A DNA stretch of 64,000 nucleotides, taken from the NCBI GenBank assembly GCA_903924465.1, contig CAIYBN010000040.1, positions 1-64,000 on the forward strand, read 5' to 3'. This DNA is from an uncultured Myxococcales bacterium (lineage in GTDB: Bacteria > Myxococcota_A > UBA9042). Below are positions 44,393 through 53,651 of the stretch, piece after piece; position 1 is the first letter of the stretch; each line of letters opens with the position of its first letter. The notes below the pieces were generated by a model. That model ran no database searches. It saw only the letters and a program-made list of their open reading frames with translations, and was not told where the DNA came from. A program made the translations under genes and the position numbers.

Positions 44393-44743
44393 TCAGTCCT
44401 TCAGTGCGTCCAGGCGAGTCACATCGACGGTGCGGCGCTCGGCGTACATCGCCACGAAAATCGCCATGCCGACGACCACTTCCGCGGCAGCAACGGCAAT
44501 CACGAAGATCGTCATCACGGCGCCATCCAAGCGTTCGGCGCCGCCCTGCGCGGTAGGCGCAAGATAGCGGTTGAACAGGACGAAATTGACCGCCGCGGCG
44601 TTCAGGCACAATTCCAGCGACATGAGCACGCCCACGGCGTTGCGCCGGGTCAGCATGCCGTACAGGCCGATGGAGAAGAGCGCGGAGGTCAGAATCAGCC
44701 AGTGCGTCAGCGTGGGCGTACAACCGGCGAGGAATTCAGCCAT
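44393..44743 (-). CDS. nuoK: NADH-quinone oxidoreductase-type subunit K
   Basis: 116 residues, three membrane helices. The two buried glutamates needed for proton transfer are in LMSLELCLNAAAVNF and AAAEVVVGMAIFV. It starts inside the end of nuoJ (eight-base overlap), so it is translationally coupled. Confidence 0.96.
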   Translation of the reverse strand: MAEFLAGCTPTLTHWLILTSALFSIGLYGMLTRRNAVGVLMSLELCLNAAAVNFVLFNRYLAPTAQGGAERLDGAVMTIFVIAVAAAEVVVGMAIFVAMYAERRTVDVTRLDALKD

Positions 44744-45284
44744 GAGGCACCTCTGATTTCGCCAATGCTGTCGGCTTGCGGGCGATCACGATGCCGCCAA
44801 TCATCGCGGCCAGAAGCAGCAGCGACACGACTTCAAACGGCAGCGCATAGCCATGCTCACCGGTGTCCAGCAGCGCCCGGCCAATGGCCGCGACATCGTT
44901 CTTGGGCAGCGCACTCAAGGTGCGGCTGGCGAAGACGTCCGAGGTCATCATGAAGTAGGAGAGCAGAAAAAAGCCCGTCGCGACGGCACTGCCGACGATT
45001 TGCCGCAGCCGTGTCGGATGGTCCTCGAGCAGCTCTGTGGTCCGCGTCAGCATCACCGCAAACACCAGCAGCACCACGATGCCGCCGACGTACACGAGCA
45101 CTTGCACGCCGGCCAGGAACGGCGAATCGAGCAGCAGATACAGCCCCGCGCTTGCGCCCAGCACGCCCATCAGCGACACGGCCGCGCGCAGGATCCGCCG
45201 TCCGGTCACGACCGACCACGCCAGCGTCAGCGAAATCGCCGCCAGCAGGTAGAAAATCAGGGTCGGAATCGCGCTAGCCAACAT
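44736..45284 (-). CDS. nuoJ: NADH-quinone oxidoreductase-type subunit J
   Basis: 182 residues, five membrane helices. The conserved TM3 stretch GVQVLVYVGGIVVLLVFAVM contains the pi-bulge region that links quinone chemistry to the membrane arm. ATG 45284 overlaps the end of nuoI by 11 bases. The frame stays open upstream only as a shadow of the nuoI tail. Confidence 0.95.
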   Translation of the reverse strand: MLASAIPTLIFYLLAAISLTLAWSVVTGRRILRAAVSLMGVLGASAGLYLLLDSPFLAGVQVLVYVGGIVVLLVFAVMLTRTTELLEDHPTRLRQIVGSAVATGFFLLSYFMMTSDVFASRTLSALPKNDVAAIGRALLDTGEHGYALPFEVVSLLLLAAMIGGIVIARKPTALAKSEVPHG

Positions 45285-46065
45285 CTTTGGCCTCCGGTGG
45301 CGTGGCAGGTGCTGCAGCCGCTGCTGCTTTCGCTGCGATCCGCGCTGCTCTCGCGGCTTCACGCGCGGCGCGCTGCGAGACTTTCGTGGCCTTCTGCTTT
45401 TCGATGAGCGCCGCAATGACTGCGGCGCCCGAGTACGGATCGCGAGGATCCATGGCAGCCTTGCGCGCTTCCGGATCCTCCATTTTCTCCAGCACCGACG
45501 CCACAGGCCCGGCGTACCGGTTCAAGGTGTAGGACAACAAGCGGCGGTCGTAGACGGACGACTCAAACGTGCCGTCAAAGCGCAGGACGCCAAACGGACA
45601 GACGATGACGCAGGTGTTGCAGAACGTGCAGCTGTCCAGACGCCAGACAAAGGAATCGAGCTCCTTCTTGCTGACCGCCGGCTTTTCGCGACCGGTGATG
45701 ATGATCGAAACATTGGGACAGGCTTCTTCGCAAATGCGGCACATCGTGCACTTGTGGTAGCCCTTGTCGTCGTGGTTGAACGCCAACTGCGCGCGGAAGC
45801 GATCCGGGAGCTTCAGCGTTTCGCGATTCTCCGGATATTCCTGCGTCACGACCGTGGATGGCCGCATCAAATAGCCGACCGTCACGCCCATGCCGCTGAA
45901 CAACGAGCGGATGCCGCGAAAGACGCCGCCAACCACGCCGGCCTTGTCGATCCACGGCACCGCGCCGGTCATCGCGCCGCCCACACCGACGTGCTTCTCG
46001 GGCGGCGCTACGACCGTGGGCGTTTCGATGGACTCGCCTGGCATGGGAACAGAGTCGGCTGGCAT
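45274..46065 (-). CDS. nuoI: NADH-quinone oxidoreductase-type subunit I, with basic Ala/Arg tail
   Basis: 263 residues against about 160-180 in most homologues. Two [4Fe-4S] clusters (N6a, N6b) are bound by CTMCRICEEACP and CTFCNTCVIVCP. In this complex it would be the most distal cluster pair and so the likely docking point for ferredoxin. The extra length is an N-terminal linker and a C-terminal Ala/Arg/Lys helix (AAREAARAARIAAKAAAAAA). ATG 46065 was chosen; GTG 46071 is an alternative. Confidence 0.94.
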   Translation of the reverse strand: MPADSVPMPGESIETPTVVAPPEKHVGVGGAMTGAVPWIDKAGVVGGVFRGIRSLFSGMGVTVGYLMRPSTVVTQEYPENRETLKLPDRFRAQLAFNHDDKGYHKCTMCRICEEACPNVSIIITGREKPAVSKKELDSFVWRLDSCTFCNTCVIVCPFGVLRFDGTFESSVYDRRLLSYTLNRYAGPVASVLEKMEDPEARKAAMDPRDPYSGAAVIAALIEKQKATKVSQRAAREAARAARIAAKAAAAAAPATPPEAKDVG

Positions 46066-46072
46066 GACCACC

Positions 46073-47152
46073 CTATTGCGCGAAAAAGTAGAAGCCCGTC
46101 ACGACGCACGCGGCCGAGACGAAGAGATTGACGAAGCCGATCGGCAGCAGAATTTTCCACTCCAGCCGCATCAGCTGGTCGACGCGCAACCGCGGGAACG
46201 TCCAGCGGAACCACATGATGAGGAAGATCATCGCCGTCGTCTTGAGCGTGAACCAGAGGCCGGGAGGCAGCAGGTCCATGATGCCGTTGAACCCAGCGAA
46301 GTGGCCGATGTGCAAGGGCATCCAGCCGCCGAAAAACAGCGTCGACGCCATGGCAGCGAGCACGAACATGTTCAGGAACTCGGACAGGAAGAAGAACGAA
46401 AAGCGCAGGCCGGAGTATTCCGTGTGAAATCCCGCAGTCAGCTCGCTCTCGCCCTCGGCCAAGTCGAACGGCGTGCGGTTGATTTCCGCGGTGCCGGCAA
46501 TCAGGAAAATCGCGAAGGCGACGATGCCGCATCCATGCGCGCGCCAAATCCACCAGCCGGTCTCTTGCGACTGCACGATGCCGGAAAGCTGCAACGTGCC
46601 GGCAAACAGCACGACGACGAGCAGCGCCAAAGTCGCTGAGACTTCGTAGGAAATGATCTGCGCACCGGCTCGCATGGCGCCCAGCAGCGACCACTTGTTG
46701 TTGGAACTCCAGCCGCCGAGCAGGATGCCCAGGACGCCCAAACCGCTCACCGCGGTCACGTACAGCACGCCGATGTTCATGTCCGAAACCTGCACGGTCG
46801 GGCTCATCGGCAGGGCAATCATCACCAGCAGCATGCCGGCAAAGCTCAACACGGGCGCGAGGATATGCAGCAGCGCATCCGCGTCGCGCGGCACAATGTC
46901 CTCTTTCATCAGCAGCTTGATGGCATCGGCGATCGACTGCAGGACGCCATGCCAACCGACGCGCATGGGTCCCACGCGGCACTGAAAGTGCGCGGCGATT
47001 TTGCGTTCCGCGTAGATCAGCACAAGGCCTGCGACAGTCACGAACGCGGTCACCGCGAGAATCGTCAGCAGCACGTAAAGCACGGCCGTCCACGGGCTTC
47101 CGGGCAGCAGGTCGCCGGTGCGCTCAGCAATGGATTTGACTTGCCAGGACAT
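46073..47152 (-). CDS. nuoH: NADH-quinone oxidoreductase-type subunit H
   Basis: 359 residues, eight membrane helices. It forms most of the quinone cavity with NuoB and NuoD. Motifs are RVGPMRVGWHGVLQSIADAI, LGGWSSNNKWSLLGAMRAGA and RTPFDLAEGESEL. It follows nuoD by nine bases with no room for nuoE, nuoF or nuoG, which normally sit between them. Confidence 0.97.
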   Translation of the reverse strand: MSWQVKSIAERTGDLLPGSPWTAVLYVLLTILAVTAFVTVAGLVLIYAERKIAAHFQCRVGPMRVGWHGVLQSIADAIKLLMKEDIVPRDADALLHILAPVLSFAGMLLVMIALPMSPTVQVSDMNIGVLYVTAVSGLGVLGILLGGWSSNNKWSLLGAMRAGAQIISYEVSATLALLVVVLFAGTLQLSGIVQSQETGWWIWRAHGCGIVAFAIFLIAGTAEINRTPFDLAEGESELTAGFHTEYSGLRFSFFFLSEFLNMFVLAAMASTLFFGGWMPLHIGHFAGFNGIMDLLPPGLWFTLKTTAMIFLIMWFRWTFPRLRVDQLMRLEWKILLPIGFVNLFVSAACVVTGFYFFAQ

Positions 47153-47161
47153 CCGGTTTCC

Positions 47162-48322
47162 TCAGCGGTCGATATCGGGCACGACGATGTCAATCGACGA
47201 CAGCATCGCGACGAGGTCGCCCATGCGTCCGCCCGTCGCCATTTCGCCAATGCACCACAAATTGTTGAAATTCGGCGTGCGGCAGTGGATGCGGTACGGC
47301 GCTTCCTTGCCATCGGACACCAGCAGCACCCCCAAAATGCCCCGCGCGGTTTCCAAGTGGCTGTAATGCACGCCCGCCGGCACCTTGATTTTCGCCGCCG
47401 GCTTGACCATGAAAGTCTTGCCTTCCGGAATGTTGTCGATCAACTGCTCGATCATCCGCACCGACTGACGCATCTCTTCCATGCGCACCCAGTAGCGATC
47501 CCAGCAGTCGCCGTCCTTGCCCACCGGCACGTCGAAATCCAGCTGCGAATAGACGCCATACGGCTCGGACTTGCGCAGATCATGCGCGACGCCGCTCGCC
47601 CGCAGCACCGGCCCGGTCGCACCCAAGGCAATCGCCCGTTCCGCGCTCAGCTTGCCGATGCCGCGGATGCGCTCCTGGATGATGACATTGTCCGTCACCA
47701 GCGCGTCGTACTCGACCAGCTTTGGCTTCAGGTACGAGATGAACGCTTTGACATCCTTGACGAACTCCGGATGGATGTCGAACATCACGCCGCCGGGCTG
47801 GATGTAGTTCATCGTCAGCCGCGCGCCAATCGTTTTCTCAAAGATGTCGCAGATTTGTTCGCGTTCACGCAAGCCATAGAAAAACGGCGTAAATCCACCG
47901 AGATCCATGCCGAATACGCCCCACCACAGCAGGTGGCTTTGGATGCGTTGCAGCTCGCACACCAGCGTGCGGATCGCCTGGATGCGCTCGGTCGTCTCCA
48001 TCTTGGCGGCTTTTTCCACCACCATCGTCACGGCCCAGTTGTTGGCCAGCGCCGACAAATAGTCCATGCGATCAACAAGATGCACGAACTGCCGGTAGTT
48101 GCCGTGTTCGCCCATCTTCTCGATGCCGCGGTGGATGTAGCCCAGTACCGGCACGACTTCCCGCACCGTTTCGCCGTCCAGCCGCAGCACCAGACGCAGC
48201 ACGCCGTGGGTCGACGGGTGCTGCGGGCCCATGTTGACGAAATATTCTTCCGTCGACAGCGGACTGCTCGCCGTGCTTTCGCCCGAGATGCGCGCCTGCA
48301 ATGTGGATACGTGCACGCTCAT
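47162..48322 (-). CDS. nuoD: NADH-quinone oxidoreductase-type subunit D
   Basis: 386 residues, related to the large subunit of NiFe hydrogenases but without metal ligands. It carries the quinone-site His in MGPQHPSTHGVLR and the loop VLGYIHRGIEKMGE. The start overlaps the nuoC stop (ATGA). NuoC and NuoD are separate here, unlike the fused NuoCD of enterobacteria. Confidence 0.97.
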   Translation of the reverse strand: MSVHVSTLQARISGESTASSPLSTEEYFVNMGPQHPSTHGVLRLVLRLDGETVREVVPVLGYIHRGIEKMGEHGNYRQFVHLVDRMDYLSALANNWAVTMVVEKAAKMETTERIQAIRTLVCELQRIQSHLLWWGVFGMDLGGFTPFFYGLREREQICDIFEKTIGARLTMNYIQPGGVMFDIHPEFVKDVKAFISYLKPKLVEYDALVTDNVIIQERIRGIGKLSAERAIALGATGPVLRASGVAHDLRKSEPYGVYSQLDFDVPVGKDGDCWDRYWVRMEEMRQSVRMIEQLIDNIPEGKTFMVKPAAKIKVPAGVHYSHLETARGILGVLLVSDGKEAPYRIHCRTPNFNNLWCIGEMATGGRMGDLVAMLSSIDIVVPDIDR

Positions 48323-48783
48323 TCGGGCCGCTCCAGCATGAAATCGTCCTCGTAATCTTTGCGCAGCGGAAAACCGACCCAGTCGTCTTCCAGGAACAGG
48401 CGGCGCAAATCCGGGTGATTGTCGTAGAGAATACCAAACATGTCGTAGACTTCCCGCTCAAGCCACTGGGCAATCGGGTAGACTTCGCACAGCGTTGGCA
48501 CGACCGGTTCGTCGCGGTCGATCGACACGGACAGCGTCAAGTGATGACCGAGAGGCACCGACGCCAGCAGGTAGAGCAGTTCGAAGCGGTCCTCGTCGAG
48601 CCAGTCCACCGCGGTGTGCGTCTCCAACAGGTCAAAACGCAGCGTCGGGTCATCGCGCAGCTGGCGAGCGAGTGCCACAAGCGCGTGCGCGGGGACGATC
48701 AGCGTCGGCTGGTCGGTCTGCTCGCGGACCTTTGCGTCCGGCTGCAGCGCCTGGACGGCTGCGATGAGGTTCAGCGCGTCCAT
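48319..48783 (-). CDS. nuoC: NADH-quinone oxidoreductase-type subunit C
   Basis: 154 residues. The family motif ends in REVYDMFGILYDNHPDLRRL and KDYEDDF. It is a peripheral scaffold subunit that contacts NuoD and NuoI. ATG 48783 lies one base after the nuoB stop (TGAGATG). Confidence 0.95.
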   Translation of the reverse strand: MDALNLIAAVQALQPDAKVREQTDQPTLIVPAHALVALARQLRDDPTLRFDLLETHTAVDWLDEDRFELLYLLASVPLGHHLTLSVSIDRDEPVVPTLCEVYPIAQWLEREVYDMFGILYDNHPDLRRLFLEDDWVGFPLRKDYEDDFMLERPE

Positions 48784-48784
48784 C

Positions 48785-49459
48785 TCAAAAATCCTTGAGT
48801 TCTGAGGAGTAGCGTGCGCCTTCCGCGACAGCCGCTGCCATGTTGACGTTGGCATCGTGCGACAACAGGTCCTGCATTTCCTTGCGGATGTCGTCGAGCG
48901 TCATGCCTTCCGGCAGCGCCGCCAGGACCGGACGCCGCCGTTCGCCTGGGTGACGAATGCTTTCGCCTTCCTTGATCATCTTTTGCAGGGTCAGCAGCCC
49001 ATAGAAAAACGCTTCCGGCCGGGGCGGGCAGCCGGGCACGTACACGTCCACCGGAATGATTTCGTCGGCACCGCGCACCGTCGTGTAGGAGTGGTACATG
49101 AACGGGCCACCGCAAATCGCGCATGAACCGGTCGCCATCACGTAGCGCGGCTCAGCCATTTGCTCGTAAAGCGTGCGCAACCGCGGCGCCATGCGCTTGA
49201 CGATGGTGCCGGCGATGACCAAAAGGTCGGCCTGGCGCGGCGACGGCCGGGCCACTTCTGCACCAAATCGCGCCAGATCATGCCGCGCCGCGCCAGTCGC
49301 CATCATGACTTCGATCGCGCAGCAGCTCGTGCCAAACGTCAAAGGCCATAGGCTGTTGGAGCGGCTCCAGTTGATGAGCTGGTCAACAGCGGTCAGAAGT
49401 ACGGAGCCACCGGGAACCGGTTCCAGCACACCAGGCAGCTTGTCGGTGATCACACCCAT
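48785..49459 (-). CDS. nuoB: NADH-quinone oxidoreductase-type subunit B
   Basis: 224 residues. Binds the terminal [4Fe-4S] cluster N2 through the tandem Cys in [13 protein letters not shown], the Cys in [10 protein letters not shown] and that in [11 protein letters not shown]. It delivers electrons to quinone. ATG 49459 sits inside the end of nuoA (10-base overlap). A C-terminal extension of about 60 residues follows the core. Confidence 0.97.
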   Translation of the reverse strand: MGVITDKLPGVLEPVPGGSVLLTAVDQLINWSRSNSLWPLTFGTSCCAIEVMMATGAARHDLARFGAEVARPSPRQADLLVIAGTIVKRMAPRLRTLYEQMAEPRYVMATGSCAICGGPFMYHSYTTVRGADEIIPVDVYVPGCPPRPEAFFYGLLTLQKMIKEGESIRHPGERRRPVLAALPEGMTLDDIRKEMQDLLSHDANVNMAAAVAEGARYSSELKDF

Positions 49460-49800
49460 TCGAGCGCTCCTTTGCGCCACGCGTACAGGAGCCCGACCAT
49501 CAACATCGCGCCGAAAACGCCCGCTTCGATGAGCCCCGTAGTGCCAAACTCGCGCAGCACGACGGCCCACGGGTACAGGAACGCAGCTTCGACGTCAAAT
49601 ACCAAAAACATCAAACCGAAGAGGTAGAAGCCGACGTTGAACTGAATCCACGACGTGCCAATCGTGCGTTCGCCGCACTCGTAGGAGTCGTTCTTGGCGC
49701 CGCCGGGATGATGCGGTGCAACAAGCCGCGAAACGCCAAGCCCACCTAGGACCATCACGGCCGAAAAGCCGAGAAAAATCAGCACGTAGAAGAAGTCCAT
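49450..49800 (-). CDS. nuoA: NADH-quinone oxidoreductase-type subunit A
   Basis: 116 residues, three membrane helices. The conserved loop between TM1 and TM2 includes YECGER, and [14 protein letters not shown] contains the acidic residues of the quinone-site region. ATG 49800 follows the korB stop by eight bases, with AAGG upstream, which places kor and nuo in one transcription unit. Confidence 0.96.
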   Translation of the reverse strand: MDFFYVLIFLGFSAVMVLGGLGVSRLVAPHHPGGAKNDSYECGERTIGTSWIQFNVGFYLFGLMFLVFDVEAAFLYPWAVVLREFGTTGLIEAGVFGAMLMVGLLYAWRKGALEWV

Positions 49801-49808
49801 GGCCGCCT

Positions 49809-50864
49809 TTACGCCGCAGTCGCCGGAGCCGCCTGCGCCCCGAGCAGGCTGATCTGGCCCTGCGCATCCTCGACCCACGCTTCTGGACCGCGGAAAACCC
49901 GCGCCAAATCGCCGCCTTTGGGCGCATAGTGATCGTCGTAGACCGTCTGGGCCACGCGGCGGAACACGCCCACCGGCACCGGCAGGTCCGGATGTTCCAT
50001 GTTGGACAACAGGAAAGCCAGCGAGGAATCCTCGACCGCGACGTCGTGAATCAGCGCGTTGGCCGGAATCGGCGCACCGGGCGTGTACGCCTCCACTTGC
50101 GGCCGGAAGCCGTCAATCGTGACGATGCGGTCCTTGGCGTTGCCGAAAATCAGCGGCTCCTTGTCGCGCAGCTGGACCGTGGTGTCCTGCTTGACCGCTT
50201 TGTCCGTCAGGTGGTTGAACGTGCCGTCGTTGAAGATCACGCAGTTCAGCAGCACTTCCACAAACGCCGCGCCGCGATGGTCAGCCGCTTGCTGCAGCAC
50301 ATCCGCCATCAATTGGCCGTCGGTGTCGGCCACGCGTGCGGCGAACGTTGCGCCCGCGGCAATCGCCATGGACAGCGGCCGCAACGGCGGATCAATCGAG
50401 CCGTACGGCGTCGACTTGGTCTTCTTGCCCTTGGCCGTCGTCGGCGACGCCTGACCCTTGGTCAAGCCATAGATCTGGTTGTTGAACAACACGACCTTGA
50501 TGTTCGGATTGCGGCGGATCATGTGGATGAAGTGGTTGCCGCCAATCGACATCGCGTCGCCGTCGCCGGTCATCACCCACACGCTCAGGTCCGGGCGGGA
50601 GAGTTTCAGACCCGTCGCGACGGTCATCGCGCGGCCGTGCACCGTGTGAAAGCCGTACGTGTCGACGTAGTACGGCGTCCGTGAGGAACAGCCGATGCCG
50701 GAGATGACCGCGAACTTCTCGCGCGGCAAGCCCATCGTCGGGAACGTGCCGGTGAGCCAGCGGAGCACGCTGTAGCAGCCGCAGCCGGCGCACCACTTGG
50801 GGTCGATGTTGCTGAGGAAATCCTGGCGCTTCAGGCCAAGGTTGGCGGTGGGGACGACAGTCAT
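49809..50864 (-). CDS. korB: 2-oxoacid:ferredoxin oxidoreductase, beta subunit
   Basis: 351 residues. The thiamine-diphosphate motif is GDGDAMSIGGNHFIH through FNNQIYGLTKGQ, and a CAGCG pair near the N-terminus helps bind a [4Fe-4S] cluster. With the alpha subunit it decarboxylates a 2-oxoacid, most likely 2-oxoglutarate, to the acyl-CoA and reduces ferredoxin. The ATG overlaps the korA stop (ATGA). Confidence 0.94.
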   Translation of the reverse strand: MTVVPTANLGLKRQDFLSNIDPKWCAGCGCYSVLRWLTGTFPTMGLPREKFAVISGIGCSSRTPYYVDTYGFHTVHGRAMTVATGLKLSRPDLSVWVMTGDGDAMSIGGNHFIHMIRRNPNIKVVLFNNQIYGLTKGQASPTTAKGKKTKSTPYGSIDPPLRPLSMAIAAGATFAARVADTDGQLMADVLQQAADHRGAAFVEVLLNCVIFNDGTFNHLTDKAVKQDTTVQLRDKEPLIFGNAKDRIVTIDGFRPQVEAYTPGAPIPANALIHDVAVEDSSLAFLLSNMEHPDLPVPVGVFRRVAQTVYDDHYAPKGGDLARVFRGPEAWVEDAQGQISLLGAQAAPATAA

Positions 50865-52753
50865 GACAGCGCTCCGTAGTTGGCAGCCGCGACGGGCTTG
50901 GAGAGGGTCTCGGGCATCGACACAATCTTGGCCTCGATTTCGTCCGCGCGGAACGGCTGGCCCTGCATCTTGTTGAATTGCTCGACGTTGATCAGGTACT
51001 TGGCGCGCAGATGGTACGCGAGCTGGCCGCAGTTGATTTCCGGCACGAGCACGCGCTTGTACTTGCGCATCAGCGCCTCGAGGTCCGACGGCAGCGGATT
51101 GATGTGCCGCAAGTGCGCCGCCGCAACCGGCACGCCACGCGCGTTCAAGTGGCCCACCGCCTGCTCGATCACGCCACGCGTGCTGCCCCAGCCGAGGACA
51201 AGCACGTTGGCATCCGGATCGCCAATCACTTCCGTCTTCGGAATATCCTGGGCAATCCGCTGAATTTTCGCGGCCCGCAGGTCGGTCATCTTCTGGTGAT
51301 TGGCCGCGCTGTGGCTGATGGCGCCGGAACCATCCTCTTTCTCCAGGCCGCCAATGCGGTGCTCCAGACCCGGCGTGCCGACCGCAGCCCACGGCCGCGC
51401 CAGCGTCTTCGAATCGCGCGAGTACGGCTTGAACCCTTCCGGATTCGTCACCAAATGCGTTTTCAGCACCGGCAGTTCGTCCAGCTCCGGCACGCGCCAG
51501 ACTTCGGAACCGTTGCCCAGATAGCCGTCGGTCAACAGCACCACCGGCGTCATATACTCGAGCGCAATGCGCGCGGCTTCAATCGTCGCGTCGAAGCAGT
51601 CGCGCGGCGAGGAAGCGGCGATGACCGCGATCGGCGACTCGCCGTGCCGGCCAAACATCGCCTGCATCAGGTCCGACTGCTCAGTCTTGGTCGGCAAGCC
51701 GGTCGAGGGACCGGCACGCTGGACGTCGATGATGACCAGCGGCAGTTCCGTCATCACCGCAAGGTTCATGAACTCAATCTTCAGCGAGAAGCCCGGACCG
51801 GACGTCGACGTCGCCGCCAGCGCACCGCCAAAAGCCGCGCCAATGGCCGAGCCGATGCCGGCAATCTCGTCTTCCGCCTGCAGCACGTTGCAGAAATCGC
51901 GATTCTGCTGCAGCACCTGCATGATGTCGGTCGCTGGCGTGATCGGGTAACTGCCCAGAAACAGTGGCAGATTCGCGCGTTTCGCCGCAGCCAGCAGGCC
52001 GTACGCCGTCGCCGTATTGCCCGAGACTTGCCGGTACACGCCCGCACCGCGTGGCGTCACCTTGGCGCGCGTCGCATACGTGCGGTCGACCAGCTTGCCG
52101 TCCTTGCCGTACTGCAAGCCCGCTTCAAACGCACGCTGGTTGGCATCGAGCACGTCCGGCTTGTTGCCGAACTTCTTGATGATCCAGCGCTGCGTCTGCT
52201 TGATGTCGCGGTTGAACAGCCAGTAGCTGAGACCCAGGGCGAAGAAGTTCTTGCAGCGGTCGACCTGCTTGGCCGACAAGCCACCGGCGCCGAGCGCTTC
52301 CTGGGTCGCCTGAACCATCGGCACGCGCAGGACGCGATAACCGACCAGTTCGCCCGTTTCCAGCGGGTTGGCCGTGTAGCCAGCCTTCTCGATGTTGCGG
52401 GAAATGAACGAATCTTCGTTGAGAATCAGCGTCGCGCCGGGCTTGAGGTACGGCATGTTGGCGCGCAACGCAGCGGGATTCATCGCGACGAGAAAGTCCA
52501 AGCTATCGCCGGGCGTGAAGACGTCGCTGGTGCCAAAACACACCTGGAATCCGGAAACGCCGCCGATGGTGCCGGCGGGCGCGCGAATCTCCGAAGGATA
52601 GTCCGGCAAGGTCGCGACATCGTCGCCCATGAGCGCGGAAGTGCTGGTGAATTGGTCGCCCACCAATTGCATGCCGTCGCCCGAGTCACCCGCAAACCGG
52701 ATGACGACGGTGTCGACTTCTTCCACAGTGCGCGCGGTCTGAATCGCTGTCAT
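50861..52753 (-). CDS. korA: 2-oxoacid:ferredoxin oxidoreductase, fused gamma-alpha subunit
   Basis: 630 residues. The first 190 are the gamma domain (RFAGDSGDGMQLVGDQF, SEIRAPAGTIGGVSGFQV). The rest is the alpha domain, with GSYPITPATDIMQ, AEDEIAGIGSAIGAAFGG and TSTSGPGFSLK. This gamma-alpha fusion with a separate beta subunit is typical of 2-oxoglutarate (and some broad 2-oxoacid) enzymes. GGAGGAAAG precedes the ATG. No delta ferredoxin subunit is encoded next to it; the ferredoxin at the end of the operon may replace it. Confidence 0.94.
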   Translation of the reverse strand: MTAIQTARTVEEVDTVVIRFAGDSGDGMQLVGDQFTSTSALMGDDVATLPDYPSEIRAPAGTIGGVSGFQVCFGTSDVFTPGDSLDFLVAMNPAALRANMPYLKPGATLILNEDSFISRNIEKAGYTANPLETGELVGYRVLRVPMVQATQEALGAGGLSAKQVDRCKNFFALGLSYWLFNRDIKQTQRWIIKKFGNKPDVLDANQRAFEAGLQYGKDGKLVDRTYATRAKVTPRGAGVYRQVSGNTATAYGLLAAAKRANLPLFLGSYPITPATDIMQVLQQNRDFCNVLQAEDEIAGIGSAIGAAFGGALAATSTSGPGFSLKIEFMNLAVMTELPLVIIDVQRAGPSTGLPTKTEQSDLMQAMFGRHGESPIAVIAASSPRDCFDATIEAARIALEYMTPVVLLTDGYLGNGSEVWRVPELDELPVLKTHLVTNPEGFKPYSRDSKTLARPWAAVGTPGLEHRIGGLEKEDGSGAISHSAANHQKMTDLRAAKIQRIAQDIPKTEVIGDPDANVLVLGWGSTRGVIEQAVGHLNARGVPVAAAHLRHINPLPSDLEALMRKYKRVLVPEINCGQLAYHLRAKYLINVEQFNKMQGQPFRADEIEAKIVSMPETLSKPVAAANYGALS

Positions 52754-52840
52754 GTACTTTCCTCCGTCCTGCCGTTCGCCATTTCGTGGCGGTCATTCAC
52801 GCGGCGAATCAAGCTCCCGATCGCGTCCAAGGTCAATGGT

Positions 52841-52894
52841 GTCTGTCACAGACGTGTCCCCGGACGGCTCTGATTTGTCACGACTTTGTCAGAC
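52841..52894. promoter_or_regulatory. TGTCACA-type motif cluster upstream of korA
   Basis: GTCTGTCACAGAC at 52841-52853 is a perfect palindrome around one base. Two related half-sites, TTTGTCAC (52874-52881) and TTTGTCAGAC (52885-52894), follow. The cluster lies about 90-140 bases before the korA start. The same core recurs upstream of nifJ. Candidate operator; the regulator is unknown. Confidence 0.45.
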
Positions 52895-53041
52895 CTCGAT
52901 GACGACAACACTACTCATAACGTAGTGCACAACCTACCCCATGCCCACAGGCTTGCAGAATGGCGCAACAAAACGCCGCCGCCTCAAGCGCTGCGACCGA
53001 CGCCCCTCCACATCCACCTTCGGGGCGCTCACCCGCCGCTC

Positions 53042-53566
53042 CTAGAGATTCGGGGTGTCGACTTCATCGCCCGCACGATCTGGCGCCTCATCGTCCGGCG
53101 CGCGCGCCAGCAACTCCGCAACCAGTTCCTGGTGTTCCCGCTCTTCGGTGCGCAGCTCGACAAAAAGCGCAAGCACATCAGGGTCCTGCACGTGACCAAG
53201 CGCTTCGTCAAAGAACGTGTAGGCCTTGCGTTCCGCCGCCAGCGCGATCTCGAGGGCCTGCCGCGTGCTCATGTAATTGCGCGGTTGATCCATGGACGGC
53301 GCTTCGACGTCCACGACCGCATCCGGATTGACCCGGGACGGCGCGTCGCCAAAGAGCGACTTGCGACGCGAGGTCAGATGCTCGCGATGCTTTTCCTCGT
53401 TGATGACCATCGCGTCGAAAAACGTCGCGGCGTCGCCTTCGTAGCGCTTGCCGACCAGCTCCGAGAAGCTGGCGTAGCGCTGCCGCGCCTCTTCCTCAAT
53501 CAAAATGGCATAATCCAGCGCGTCCTGGAGGTTGAGGCGGGCAAAATCGATGGTCTGGAACGACAT
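53042..53566 (-). CDS. Rubrerythrin-like ferritin-superfamily protein
   Basis: 174 residues. Four-helix-bundle diiron protein: ligands are expected from the Glu residues in ILIEEEARQRY, from EEKHREH, from AAERKAYTFFDEA and from TEEREHQEL (two ExxH motifs). There is no C-terminal rubredoxin domain, so it is an erythrin-type peroxidase or iron-handling protein. AGGAG precedes ATG 53566. It is divergent from nifJ, which fits protection of an oxygen-sensitive ferredoxin pathway. Confidence 0.87.
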   Translation of the reverse strand: MSFQTIDFARLNLQDALDYAILIEEEARQRYASFSELVGKRYEGDAATFFDAMVINEEKHREHLTSRRKSLFGDAPSRVNPDAVVDVEAPSMDQPRNYMSTRQALEIALAAERKAYTFFDEALGHVQDPDVLALFVELRTEEREHQELVAELLARAPDDEAPDRAGDEVDTPNL

Positions 53567-53651
53567 GGTGAACTCCTGCCGGCACGATGGTGGACTGGGG
53601 GACCGCGCCAAGCACGGCGAGACTAACAGGGGCAACGGTCGCGGATCCATG

